Source of the DNA: Spirodela intermedia
Taxonomy: Eukaryota; Streptophyta; Magnoliopsida; Alismatales; Araceae
DNA: 64,000 nt
NCBI GenBank assembly: GCA_902729315.2
Contig: LR746279.1
Coordinates: forward strand, 1,564,001-1,628,000
Reading direction: 5' to 3'
This document shows positions 12,521-25,000 of the stretch, piece after piece (the stretch's first letter is position 1; each line of letters begins with the position of its first letter). The notes beneath the pieces are model-generated. The model worked only from the letters and a program-made list of their open reading frames with translations, did no database searches and was not told the DNA's origin. The position numbers were made by a program, and so were the translations under genes.

Positions 12521-12790
12521 TCAGCGAGAAGACGAGCCTTCACCGGCAGAGGAGGCTCTCTCTGGAGCTTGTCGCCGGCCGCCGGAGCTCCCCCTGACAG
12601 TCTCCGTGTCCGCTGTCGGAGAGCCGGTCCCGTTGCCGTCTGGGCCGGGGCCGGCGGAGAACGTCGTTCCGGCACCGCCACCGCCGCCGCTGCGCGGGGA
12701 ACCTTCGAAGGGGCTCCACATGTCCAGCGCGAAGGGATCGAAGAGACTGCTCCCTCTCAGGCGACCGGAGAATCTCGCCACCGGCGCCAT
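12521..12790 (-). pseudogene. sHSP N-terminal remnant without alpha-crystallin domain
   Basis: The minus strand encodes an open frame of 89 residues starting with ATG at 12790. Residues 14-27 (SSLFDPFALDMWSP) match the N-terminal arm of class I sHSPs, here FDPF-x-LD-x-W-x-PF. After FEG the sequence becomes glycine-, serine- and arginine-rich, with no trace of [13 protein letters not shown] or the C-terminal GVLTV block in any minus-strand frame nearby. The alpha-crystallin domain is therefore lost or replaced. A TATA-like element lies about 90 bases upstream. It could be a pseudogene after a deletion, or a truncated protein that is still transcribed. I cannot tell which from sequence alone. 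Confidence 0.55.
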
Positions 12791-12877
12791 CGCTCCTCAC
12801 AGGAAACTCCGCGGACGTAGAACCAGAGAGAAGAAGACGGAGCAGAAGATCGTCGTAAAAAAATCTTGCAAGGCCGT

Positions 12878-12885
12878 AATTTATA
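12878..12885 (-). promoter_or_regulatory. TATA-like box of the minus-strand sHSP remnant
   Basis: On the minus strand this reads TATAAATT, 88-95 bases before the remnant's ATG. An imperfect heat-shock-element-like cluster (CGAAGATTTTCG on the minus strand, about 12929-12940) lies about 45 bases further upstream, so the promoter layout of a heat shock gene appears partly kept. Confidence 0.45.
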
Positions 12886-12943
12886 AGAGAAAGGACCACT
12901 GGATGGACGTCGGAGATCGCCCCATCGTCGAAAATCTTCGATC

Positions 12944-13852
12944 AGATGACGTCAATAAATTAGTCTCCCTTCCATTACTTGTGGTTCCGAAGAGCGACGT
13001 GGACGTGCAAGTCTAGAAGCTTGTTCCCTCCAGGCCACATATTTTTTGGGTTAAATAAATCCACAAAAAATTACATTCACGGAAATTTCAAGAACTCGGC
13101 CCCACAAAACATTGGAAGTCTTATCCGTTCTACCCGCTAATTATTCCCTAATTATTCTAATGAGTGGTACCCACTAATCTTCATTATTTGCTCTAATTCT
13201 TATAATTTCCTCAATTTTTTTCTCGATAGGGTTTTTATTTATTTAAATATATTAAAAATAATAGTTCTAGCCACACGAGAGAAAGGGGGCTCGCTTTAAG
13301 AAATATATATTTATTTCTGAAATATAATTTTTCAGTTTATCGACTCATTTAATTTTTTTTTATTGGGAAATACATCTTTATCGGATCTCCCCGATCAACT
13401 CGTCTAAAATTGATAATAGATGCATTTAATAATATCCCTGAATTTTGAAGAAAAATGACGAACGAGTTTCGGAGGTTATTAGAACTCTTTGATGGTGGAG
13501 GAAAAGAAAATGTGAAATTGGGAGGGTTTTTCTGTAATAGCTGGAGTATGTTTGAGATTTTAGGGTATTATTTTTTTCGTAAATATTTTTCTGTAAATTT
13601 CTTGACTCAATAGATGGCTGCCAAGTGTCATTCTGGCTCTGTCTTTCACATACTAGGATCTTCGGTCGCGGCGCGACAAAAAATTTGAATGTGCCTATCC
13701 GTTCGCCATCACCTTCGGATTCCAGTTCACACCGACGAGCAGAGGCAGGACAGCAGAGCGAAGGCAAGCGTCCGAGCTCCACCGGCCGAAGAACTGTACC
13801 ATGTCTCGCTCCATGAAATCATTCTCTTCGGCGTATTTCTCCCAACGGAGGC
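12944..13852. other. intergenic between sHSP copies
   Basis: AT-rich spacer with no coding similarity recognised. It should hold the former promoter of the third sHSP copy, but no convincing TATA box was identified. Confidence 0.35.
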
Positions 13853-14311
13853 ATGTCGTTGATTCCAGCCCTCTTTGGTAGCCGCGGCAGCAGGATCTTC
13901 GATCCCTTTTCTGTAGATGCTTGGGATCCTTTCCAGGTATTCCCTTGCAACAACAGTTCTCTCTCCGCGCCAGCACGCCGCGGCGAGGATTCGGAGACAT
14001 CTGCGTTGGCCGACGCTCGTGTGGACTTGAGGAAGACTCCGGAGGCGCAGATCTTCAAGGCTGACCTCCCGGGGGTGGAGGAGGAGGTGAAGGTGGAAGT
14101 GGAGGATGCCGCATCCTCTAGATTAGCGGGCAGAGGAGCAAGGAGGAGGAGGAGGAGGAAAAGAACTAAACATGGCACAGGGTAGAGAGGAGTGGCGGCA
14201 GGTTCCTTAGTTCCGGCTCCCAGAGACCACTAAGGCGGATCTGGTGCGGGCGTCCATGGAGACGGGTGCTGACCGAAGCCGGAGATCAACTCCATCGGGC
14301 TCTCCGGTTGA
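13853..14311 (+). pseudogene. class I small heat shock protein pseudogene
   Basis: Third sHSP copy of the cluster, same orientation as the intact gene. It starts MSLIPALFG and keeps IFDPFSVDAWDPFQ, DSETSALADARVD, KTPEAQIFKADLPGVEEEV and the beginning of the alpha-crystallin domain to about residue 83. A one-base frame change near 14106 then shifts the open frame into arginine-rich nonsense ending at 14185. In the original frame the next words (RIL, then ISGQRSK) remain visible but are interrupted by a TAG where the intact copy has CAG. Further indels occur before the last recognisable block (about 14215-14311), which ends with a serine-glycine-like tail and TGA. There are at least three lesions, so no functional sHSP can be made. 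The long GGA repeats around 14138-14160 also mark slippage. Confidence 0.85.
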
Positions 14312-15040
14312 GTCAGGGGTCCTGAATCATGGACTTGGCGGTTACGATCACTTCATGAGTGCTCCCTCTATTGAAAAGAACCTCGTGAGGTGGTGATGTT
14401 CTTTGTAGTTGCCATGTCCAGTGCCGCATCTCTCTGCAACGCTCTCCTAGATATGTCCTGATCGGACTTCAAGGTTCGAATTTGTGTAAAGGGAGATCAT
14501 ATTCGTCGGTATTTTGTCTGCGTATACTTTTTGGTGTACTAGCTCAGACTCACCTGTAGGTACTAGAATCGATACCAACGAGACGATGAAAGATGCCATG
14601 GGATGGCTGCAACTCCGAAAAATAGAGTTTGATAATATTTTCTTGCATAGAGTCATCACATGATTTCTATCATTTGATATGGATATTTTTCTATCATTTC
14701 TTTAATATGTTTCTTGCTGAGGGGGATGATGAAAAATCTTACGGGGGTGTATCCATAGGAACCTGAGTTAGATTGGCTGAAGGGAGGGGATGCAAGCTAT
14801 TACATCATTTGCTCGATTTTATGCTCCAGAATGTTCTCTGGATCTCACGGGGATGGAGATGAAGAAGCAAATGATCTGTCCTCCCGAGGATATTAAAGAA
14901 GGGGCAAATTGATTACGACCCAGATGAGGATCGATTGGTCCATCACAAGTTGATACCGCATCGCACGAGGAAGGGCTCCTTACTAAGGAGAGAGAGGGAG
15001 GGAGGAGGGCGGAGGCAGCGGCAGAGAGATGCATATATTT
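14312..15040. other. intergenic, no gene seen
   Basis: No frame with recognisable similarity between the sHSP pseudogene and the purine-rich repeat. Short open frames here look random. Confidence 0.35.
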
Positions 15041-15450
15041 AGTTAGAGAGGGGAGAGGGAGGAGAGAGAGAGGAGTGGGAAGGAAGGGAGAAAGGAGGCA
15101 AGGGGAGAGAAAGTGGTGGGAACGAAGAGGCAGAGAGAGAGAGAGCTAGAGAGGAGAAAGAGGGAGAAAGGAGCAAGGCGAGAGAGAGGAGTGGGAAGGA
15201 AGGGAGAAAGGAGGCAAGGTGAGAGAAAGTGGTGGGAACGAAGAGGCAGAGAGACAGAGAGCTAGAGAGGAGAAAGAGGGAGAAAGGAGCAAGGGGAGAG
15301 AGAGGTGTGGGAAGGAAGAGGCAGAGAGAGAGAGAGTTAGAGACGAGAGAGAGGGAGGGAGGGGCCAGGGGGAGAGAGAGGGAGGAGGCAAGGGGAAAGA
15401 AAGTTAGAGGAAAGAGAGGAGGGAAGAGGCAGGGAGAGAGAGGGATTCGT
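15040..15450. repeat. purine-rich (GA) minisatellite upstream of UPL5
   Basis: About 410 bases of almost pure purine on the plus strand. Two near-identical units start at about 15073 and 15189 (period 116 bases, sharing GAGTGGGAAGGAAGGGAG), and a shortened third unit begins near 15305. Because it avoids stops it produces long low-complexity frames on both strands, which are not genes. It lies about 550 bases before the UPL5 start codon and may be in the promoter or the 5' leader. Confidence 0.85.
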
Positions 15451-16003
15451 TCGCGATTAAATTGTTGCGCAAAACAAGTTACCGGTGTAGAAGGTGGATT
15501 GAGAAAGGTATTGGAACCGCTTTGCGGGTGCTGGTTTATCGCACCGGAGGTGACCAGAACCCTTTCCATGGCGATTCGATCATAACAGTGCCGACGTGGC
15601 AGGAACTTCTCGAGGGAAGGTCCCGAGTAGGAAGGGGAGAAAGAAGAACAAGGAGAAGAATTCGGAGGAAGTTCTCCGTTCTCCCTCCTCCTCGGCTATT
15701 TCACTCTAGGCGGCGTCGGAGCTACGCGGAGGAATCGATCGAGGGATCTTCTGCTTCCTCTCTCACTGTGGGGACTCCATCTCTCCAGTTTTCCTTTCTC
15801 CTCATCATATTGCCGTGAAATGCATCCTCTGGTTTTCCCTTTTGGGCGATTTCGTCTCATCGCGCTTCCGCCTTCGTTTATCTCCCCGGAGGGTTAGGGT
15901 TTCTGTTCATCGTCGCAGGTTTTCCTGCTTCCTCCTCAATTATCATATCGGGTGGAGGGGGAAAATCCCTCTTAAGACGGCGCCGCCGCCGTGACCCAGG
16001 GCC

Positions 16004-19000
16004 ATGTCTGTAGTGGAGTCGCCGTCTCTTGCTGCCGCAATTGACTGCCTCCGCCGGAGGTTCGAACGGAGCTCGGACTTCCCTTCCCCGGCCCTTCTCC
16101 CTTGCAAACGAAAGCTGGAGGAATTCTCACCAGGGGGTTGCCCTGGAGATGGTCTGTTATTTCTGAGGATGCGCAAGCTAAGCACTTTTGATACAACCGG
16201 CCTCTCAGTCGTCTCCTACGATGGTACTCAAGAGGACTGCGACCGGCTGTCGACTTCCTGCATCAGAACCAGCGGTAGCAGTACCAATACTATATCTGGT
16301 ATACTTAGAGAGACAGCAGACTCGGGCTCCGGCGCTCTTCAGTTCTTCGTCCGGGATTTCTCGCGGACGATTGTGATCCATGCTCTCCCAGATGATACCG
16401 TAGAGCTCGTCCACGATCAGATCAGGGGGGTAACGGGGATTCCCATCTCTGAGCAGAGGTTGATCTTCAAGGGCCGTCAGCTTCAACTGGACCGCACCCT
16501 TGCGCAGTGTGGAGTTCAGAACGACTCCTGCCTCCAGCTGACTGGACGGATGAGAAGCACAGAGTACCCTGGTTCATGGATGGTGGCGAACGACATTGTC
16601 TCCGCTGTCTTCAGCCTCAGAAATAATATCAACCAGCCAGACAATACCCAGAACCCTGATCTCAAGGGATCCAATTTTATCGAGGGTCTGGTGAAGGTTT
16701 TCTTGGAGATGACTCCCAAGGAGGATACCGAGAGGACAGGGGGGCATCTCAATGTCTTTCTCCTCTCTGGGGCTCCTGCGGCATTGGTTATGCTTTATGC
16801 TTCCTCGCCAGAGGATTTTTATATGTTACATGCAGAAAGGTCCATCCAGCATTTTCTGAATATTAACTCTGAGCTCTTGCCGAGGTGCACGCACGCACAA
16901 TGCTTTCCGATTATTTTGGAGTTCTGTAGACTACTGTCAGTCGCGGTCAGTAAGAAGGACAAGCTTTATATATCTTGCCGGAGGACCCTTAGTTCGCTTT
17001 TGGAATCAACAAGCTTGGTGGAGGACATCAATTACATTGGTTCCAAGAGGTCTCAAAGCATCATTCAAGAGATATTTCCTTTTGTCAATGAATTGGCGAG
17101 CACATTGTCTGCCAATTTATCTGAATGGTTGCTGTTGGGCTTGCCCCCTGGGGAGTTCTCCCTCTTATCTGAGTCTCTTGGTGAGTTTTCCAATTTCCTG
17201 TCCCCGTTACAGAGGGTGATACAGGATAGATGGGGGCAGCTGGGGCCATTTCCAATACCTCTACGTGATGACAGCGGTCAAACATTGCATGAGGACTGGT
17301 TTCGATCGCTTCATGCCATTTTCATGGAGCTTTTGGAGGGTGTCGACGGCTGCCTGAAGAAAATACATGATATTTCAACCACCGAGGGGGAAGATTTGAG
17401 TGAGATTTGGTGGACACCATGGTCAGTTTTTCTTCTTTTGTTGACGAGGTTGAATGATCTTTCAGAGATTTTTCAGGGTGCTGGGGAGATACTTCACTCA
17501 GTTCTATTGGAGCGTCGTATCCCACTAAATGCTTTGATCAGGAGAGCAAAATGTAGACAGAGTTTGTGGTGGCTTCTAAAGCATAGGGACGTGACAGACT
17601 TTGAATCTAGGAAGAATTTGGTGATGTTGATGTTTCCTGAGGGAAAGGACGACTTTGATGAACTCCATGAGATGCTTATTGACAGGTCTTATATACTGAC
17701 CGAGTCTTTTGAGTACATTGCCCATGCTGAGCCTGGCATATTACAGAGTGGTCTTTTCATGGAGTTTAAGAACGAAGAAGCTACTGGACCTGGTGTCCTG
17801 AGGGAGTGGTTTTGTTTGCTATGCCGAGAGATCTTTAACAAGCAGAATGTCCTTTTTGTGGCATGCCCAAATGATCACCGTAGATTTTTCCCAAATCCTG
17901 GTATTTTTTTATCGTATTTTTGTTCTCATAATTAGGAAAATATAACCTTTTGTCTTGTGAACTGTGTTCCCTGATGATTTACTCATTGATCAAGTCAATT
18001 CTCATTTATATACATTTTTTTCCGTGAATATTATAATCACTTCTGTTTGGCAACCTAATTCTTGGATATTCATGTTCAAGACGCCCAAGATTGGTAGTCG
18101 TCGATGTAAATAAATTCAAAGTCTTTTTTGCTCCTGGCCAGGAATATTCGTATATATGGTAAAAAGTACGGGATGTCAGTGATCTTATAGAAATGTTCAT
18201 CCAAATGCCTTTTATTTTGAGATATTAAGTGTAACTAAGCGGACATCAGTCTTATGGCATGGAGAGATGTGGTCAGGTTGAACATTCCATTAAAAAAATT
18301 GCTTCCAGTTTGATAGAAGAGCATGGATGTGAAACACAAATATTTCATTTCTTTGGACAGTGGGTGATTGAGGCAAGCTCCTTTATGGATGAAATTCTAT
18401 GAAGCCTGTCTAACTTCCTCAAAAATGTATGCAATTGGCCCCATTGTGCTGTACGAAGTCGTCTGGTGTGCTCTTGATAATCTTGCTCTCACATGTGACG
18501 TATTTCTTGCTAAAAGACGTGTTTCTCTATTCCTATTGAACCAATACGGCCCACTACTACTCATGCCCTGACGAACTAGCATCATGCCATCCACAACCTG
18601 TTGTATGAATGGAATTATATCATGGACAGGACTTGGTCAAATTTTATTCTGTCATCATATCCCTGACATTTGTTTAATCTCAGTTCATTTCTGGATGTTT
18701 ATCTAGCAGAACGCTGACTGTAATCTTTCATGTCTTCAGCATCTATTGTGGATCCGCTACATCTTGACTACTTTAGCTTCTGTGGGAGGGTGATTGCATT
18801 AGCTTTGATGCACAAAGTCCAAGTTGGCATTGTCTTTGATCGTATCTTCTTTCTACAACTATCTGGGAAGCACGTCTCTTTGGATGATATACGGGATGCG
18901 GATCCATGCTTATTTAACAGTTGCAAGAAGATCTTGGAAATGGATGCCGATCTCTTGGATTCTGATGTCTTAGGACTGACATTTGTCAGAGAAGTTGAAG

Positions 19001-22000
19001 AGTTGGGATCTCGGAGAATTGTGGAGCTCTGCCCTGGAGGGAAGGATATAATAGTGAATAGTAGGAATAGGCAGAATTATGTTGATCTTATGATACAACA
19101 TTGCTTCGTTACCTGTATCTCTGAACAGGTTGACCGTTTTTCACAAGGTTTCGGTGACATTCTTTCCGACTCAAAGTTTCAAAAGCTGTTTTTCAGAAGT
19201 TTGGAACTTGAGGATTTTGATCGCATGTTGGGTGGAAGTGATGGAACTATATGCATAAAGGATTGGAAGAGACATACTGAGTACAAGGGCTACAAGGCAT
19301 CAGATCGTCAAATTTGCTGGTTTTGGAAGGTAGAGCATACTATCATATTGGAAATTTTCTTATTTCTCTGTGTATATCCCCCATACGAAATCTCTAGTTG
19401 CAATTCTTTCTTTAATATTTCTGTGGTTTTCTTATTTTCTCTTTAGAGGAGTCCATTTGAAATGTCAATTATCTTGGAGTATAGTTAATCCATTATGTTT
19501 TCGACTTTATTCATTTCCTGTTAGTTTACAATGGTTTCTCTCTTTTTCTATTGGGTATGGTGTTACCTTTTTGGAAAAACTAATATGGGATAACCCCATA
19601 ATTGTTTTGGTTGCTTTTCGTGGTTAGTTATCGTGATTTTCAGAAATAGTGGTTAGAATGCCAATGATTTTTTGTTGCATATTAGTTTTGTGGTTAGCTA
19701 TGTTATACATGAGAGTCTTCTAAGAAGAGACTCAAATAACTCAACCCTTATTGACACTTTCGTATTTATATCAGAGTCTCAAGGGATCTAGATGGGTCAA
19801 TATGGCCATGATCCAATAGTGCACAGTATTCATCAGCCCCCCTCAAGCTAGTTCATATATATCATATGCACCTAGCTTGTTAAGAAATTACACCTCGTGA
19901 CCATTTTGGAACTTGGTGAACATATCTGCAAGTTGATCTGTAAAGTCTAGGTTTCTCAAGACACTTGTTATAGCCCCTTAAAATTCGTGTCCAGAGGGCT
20001 CCTTAAACATTTGTTTCACCGAATCACTTTAAATTCTTTTGTTTCTTTACCTTCTCTTTGATGTTTTTGTCCCTCTATTTGACTGGAAATTTGTACAAGC
20101 ACTTGCAAATAACTTTCAGAAAGTGGCTCTATTCAAATATATCTGCTCAACAAATAAAATTGACAAAAACCATTAGTGTATGAAGTCGAAAAGAAAAGAG
20201 AAAGAAGAAACATACCAGGACATTTTTATCTGGATACATCCTAGAGACCTACTACAGTGTACTATTCATGGAGTTTGCTTGATATCACTCCCTATTTCCC
20301 TCATTAGATGAACTTTGCTTGAATTAATATTGGCACCTACTGTTTCCTGCTTGCCATTAATAGTGCTGATAAGAAAATGTTATTTATGTGAATAACATGG
20401 AGTTTGAATCAAAACTTGTCAATTAAGTCACCGCAAACCTGCTCACTGCCTATGGTATATAGTTGCCTGTTTCTTACTTTTAACTGTGTTTAGGTCTTTA
20501 TAAGTTCAAGTACACCTAAACGGATTGCATTTCAGCCACCTAAACGAAGTCACTTTAATAGACTGCAGTGTGGAAGGAACATCCTTAGCTTAGGTTGCTT
20601 TATTCCATTTGCATCTACTTGATATCTGATTGTGAAGATCCGCTTTTACCCAACTAGTTTCTTCCCTTTTAGAGGATCCCAACTATCCTAAGTTTCACTT
20701 GTCCTTAGGTCTCTCTCTTTTTTTCATCCACTGTATGTAATACTTTTAGATTATTCAAGGATAAAAAAGGAATGGAGGAAAGATGAATCAAGAGCAAACA
20801 AGTATAACAAATCATTGTGGAACAAATATTCAGGAAATGCAAAAGGCTAAATAAATATGGCCCAAAAGTCCCAAATGGTTGAAGTTGCTCAAAAGATGTA
20901 GCTCATAAAGGCCCAAAATTTAAAACATTGAAGACTCAACTCAGATTTTTTTAGGTGGCGCATTAGGTCTAAAAACTTTTTCATTTAGTGGATGTTTTCC
21001 TTAGGGTTTTTTTCTTCAGGTTTTTTGTTACTGATTGTACTTTTAATGGATCTACAACTACTTGGTAGTTTTTTAAGCAGCCACAGGTTGTAAAATGGGG
21101 ACTCTGTTTTACTGTTGAAATTATCTCCCCTCATTATATTCCTTGTGGATTCAAGGGCTCCATATCTCTCATTAAATATTTGCATTGTTGAAGCCATGGG
21201 CAAGAGTTCTCCAATTATCCAAGGTACTAAGCATGAAATAAATCTTCAGATGCAAAACTATCCACCAATAAATCCAAACCTTAGGACAATGTCTTTTCAA
21301 CTATGAAAGAAGACAAAAATATTAGCTATCAAAGCTCTACCTGAAAGATGATTGAATTGGCAAGATTTCCTCTGCATGGACAATACATATTTACAAGGGT
21401 GAGTCTTAGAGTTGAAACTTTGTTCTAATACCATTTTATATTGTAGTACTTAGAAAAATTAGAAATCGGTCTAAATGGACAAGAATGGACAAGAATTTTG
21501 CAGCCCAAACTCATGAAGTGCAACCTGAAAATCCCAAACAGTTAAAATGGGCAAAAATATTAAACTCATGAAGGCCCAAAATGGGAAAAACCTGAAAGGC
21601 CCAACTAAGATTTCTGTTATGCGACACATTAGGCCTAAAAACAGGTTTTCTATGAGTAGGTAAAATAAATGTCTTTTTTATTCTCTTTTTCATTTGACTT
21701 CAATATAAAAGCTATAGCCTCCTTTTTCTGGTTACAAAACAATAGATTGGGGGCGTTTTCTGATCTTCCTTGAGAGATGACTCATTATATTCTTTGAGGA
21801 TTCAAAGATTTCAGATTCCGTTCCTTATAGATTCAAAGGACGATTTCTAATTTTTCTAACCTCTATTACATCAAGTAGTATTAGAACAAAGTTTCAACTC
21901 TAAGACTCACTCTATTAAAAATGTGTTGTGCATATAGAGAAAATCTTTTAGATAGAGCTTCCATAGTCAATCTTTTTGTCTTCTCTTCAAGTTGAAAAGT

Positions 22001-25000
22001 CATTGTTCTCTGGTTTTGATAAATTGATAGATAGTTTTGCATTTGGAGATTTATCTGATGCTTAGCATCTTGGATAATTGGAGAACTCTTCACCATGACT
22101 CTGCAAATATTTAATACTTTTTGATCTCCTTCTTATAACTTCTTTTGGAAATGACTCATCGACCAATCATCAGCTCAAATTTTCCTCATGGACAACAAGT
22201 TTAAGACGTTGTTCTTTCGTCCTTAAGCCTAAGATAATATTTTGCCCGTTTTTGTAGAAAGCATGCATTTTTCTGAAGGCCATGGAAATTTGTTGTTCTT
22301 TCGTCCTTAAGGCTAAGAAAAGATCTTGCCCGTTTTTGTACAAGACATGCATTTAGTAGATTTTTTCTAACGGTGGAAAGGAATCAATCTGATGAATTAA
22401 ACTCTTTAGCTCTTCAAAAAGTTAGATGTAACATAGCAAGAAACAGGGAGATTCTATTTTTTTAATCAGATGGAACATAGCTACTTTGATTGGTCACAGT
22501 GTTGCGATTCAGAAACTGCTAAGGAATGAAGATCAGGTGGAAGCTTTCTATATCTGACCTGATTAATCTCATGTCAATTTATAGTTTATGTACATGCTCC
22601 GCAGAAATCAGAAGTCGATTGGCCACTTACTTCATTCATGTAGCAGTCCAGGTGGAATTGTCTTGTAGGGAACTCGTTGTGTTGATAGGGGACCAAGGTG
22701 TTGATAGAGGAGAAAATGATATTTCCTTCGCTTGTGAGAAAGCTCTTAGATGGATCCTGTCCAGATTAAAGGGGAGTGCCAAACTGTGGCGTTCGATGGT
22801 GGAGATGCAGGTGCTTGGTTGTTGACAGGAGGCTGGGAATATTTGGTCAAGATGCTCTTTGGCAAAGCAACTTCGGATAGGGCAATCCAAGCAAACCTGC
22901 GTGAGAAAAATCCAGACAAAATCCTCAAAGCAGTTGTCCGCCGCAGTTGCTAGCGCGAAAATATACTTTTTCAGATGTAATGTGTAGGAGGGAGAGAAAA
23001 GTCTACAATCTCATCTAGTGCCATCCGTGATGATCAGTATTGCATGCTGTAGTCTAGACAAGACAAATGAGACCAAGGCTAGAAATAGAGGACAAAAATC
23101 TACTCTAATATTATGGAGAAAACTGAAGATGGAGAAAATGAGAGGAGAATTGGAAATGTGCATGCAACCCCTTCATCATGGTGTGCTCGTTAGGGATAAT
23201 TTTTTCTTGCTCCCTGCCTCCCCAACTTGATCGAGTAATGCATAACGCTGCACTCAAGGCCACCAAACTGGTAATCTAGTACATGGGTTGACCTAGATGT
23301 ATTATTAGGTATATATACATACATTAACTCAGTCACCAGCATATAGATTACTCTTTCTCAATAGTTAAATAACGTGAGTTAAACTTCATTTGGGAAGTAC
23401 GCTGTTTTTCATCTTGTTAGCTACCTGGCATAAGATTCTTTCATACTTACAATTACTCTGAAGAGTCGTGTAAGAGTCCTGATACTCATTGAGGTGTGAA
23501 TGAGAGAAAGAGGGAGGAGACGGAGAGAGATGGTGATGGGAATACAGAATAGAGAACTCGACTTGTCCTAATCGTGGAGTCTCGTATTTGTGCTAGACTC
23601 CAAATGGGCTAAGACAACTAGATGGGCGTATCTGGCCTAGACAGATATATTCTAACAATCTCCCTCAAACTAGAGCCTATATATTATATGCTCTTAGTTT
23701 GTCACATAAAAATCAACCCAGTGGCCATTTAATGGCTTGATGAATGTATTAGCGAGTTGTTTTTTCGATTCGGCAGGCACAGTAATGATAAGCTGTGCCT
23801 GAAGTTTTTCTCTGTGAAACGACAATTAACTTCAATATGCTTCGTCCTCTTATGAAATTTCGAATTAGAGGTGATATAGATTGCTGTCTGACTATCACAT
23901 TTGGGCTCCATAAGCTCTTTATGAGGAAAGCCAAGTTTTTTCTGATGTCTGATGCATATAAGTTCGCTTAAAATATGTGCCATTGTCTTGTATATTTAAT
24001 TCAACACGCGATCTTGAGACCATAGATTATTTTTTACTCTAAGAAACAAGATTTTTATCAAGAAAGATACGAAAAATCCTAGACTCTGAGATGACCATTG
24101 TTCTTGTACTACAGTTTTTTACTTAGATTTCTCCTAAGGTATCTCAATACTCTCGTAACAGCCTCCAGATGTTTAATGTGTGGTTGTTCCATAAACTAAT
24201 TCACCACGCTAGTAACAAAAGAATTATCTAGCTAGATGATGGTTAAATAATTCAATTCACTAACTAGTCATCTGTATCTCCCTGGATACTCCAATATGGT
24301 TCCTTCATCAAGAGATGATTTCGAGTTAGGATCCATGGGAGTAGCAATTGGTTTCATACTTGGCATTCCTATTTTTTCTAAGAGATCAAGGACAGTTTTT
24401 TTGGTTGAATATAGTACCTCTTTTGGATCAAGCAATCTCAATCCCCAAGGAATATTCAAGATTATCGGGTCTTTGGTGGCAAGCTGACCTGGTAAGAATT
24501 ATTTGAGTCGTGAATTAACTTCATGATCATCTCTGGTGATGATGATGTCATCGACACAGACAACCAGAAAAATACAACCAGCAAATGAATATCAAAATCT
24601 ACACCGCATCTCTGAAGATCAAACTTGATTATAGTACTGGTAAAGTTGCTAAATCAGGCTTGTGGGTGACTGCTTCTAGCCATAGAATTTTGCAGATGGA
24701 TTTCAGTGCAGGTTTTTCCTTAACATATGATTTATATTGTCAGCATGGTTTTTTTTTAAAAAAAGGTTTGTTCTTGTGGCAAGATATTTACTCAAGACTT
24801 TCGGTTAATTAAAATCAAGCAAATATAGAATGCAAATTGTTCTAGGCAATCTGCTGATCTCCTCGAGCTCTGGTCAGGTTGTGGGGGGCATGTCAACAGA
24901 CCAGCAAAGGACGCTCCTCTTCTTCTGGACTTCGGTGAAGTTCTTGCCGTTGGATGGCTTCAGTGGCTTGGGCTCCAAGCTGTACATATACCGAAGTCCT

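Larger units (their letters stand above)
19330..24877 (+). other. UPL5 intron 2, 5.5 kb, repeat-filled
   Basis: Donor AAG|GTAGAG at 19330 and acceptor GGTCAG at 24872-24877. The intron contains two copia 3'-end remnants (about 19838-19945 and 23640-24580, both minus), a direct duplication (about 20860-21180 and 21530-21830), an imperfect inverted repeat (21193-21468 and 21841-22097) and a short tandem repeat (about 22205-22355). The frame at 22526-22825 is open but unlike any family I recognise. Confidence 0.85.

Noticed and set aside
15039-15585. Long open frames on both strands in the purine tract, up to 176 codons
   Set aside because: They follow from the GA/CT composition of the minisatellite, have no similarity to a protein family and contain only low-complexity serine/leucine/proline or arginine/glutamate runs.
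22526-22825. 99-codon frame in UPL5 intron 2
   Set aside because: It resembles no family I know, lies in repeat-rich intron sequence and has no supporting signals.
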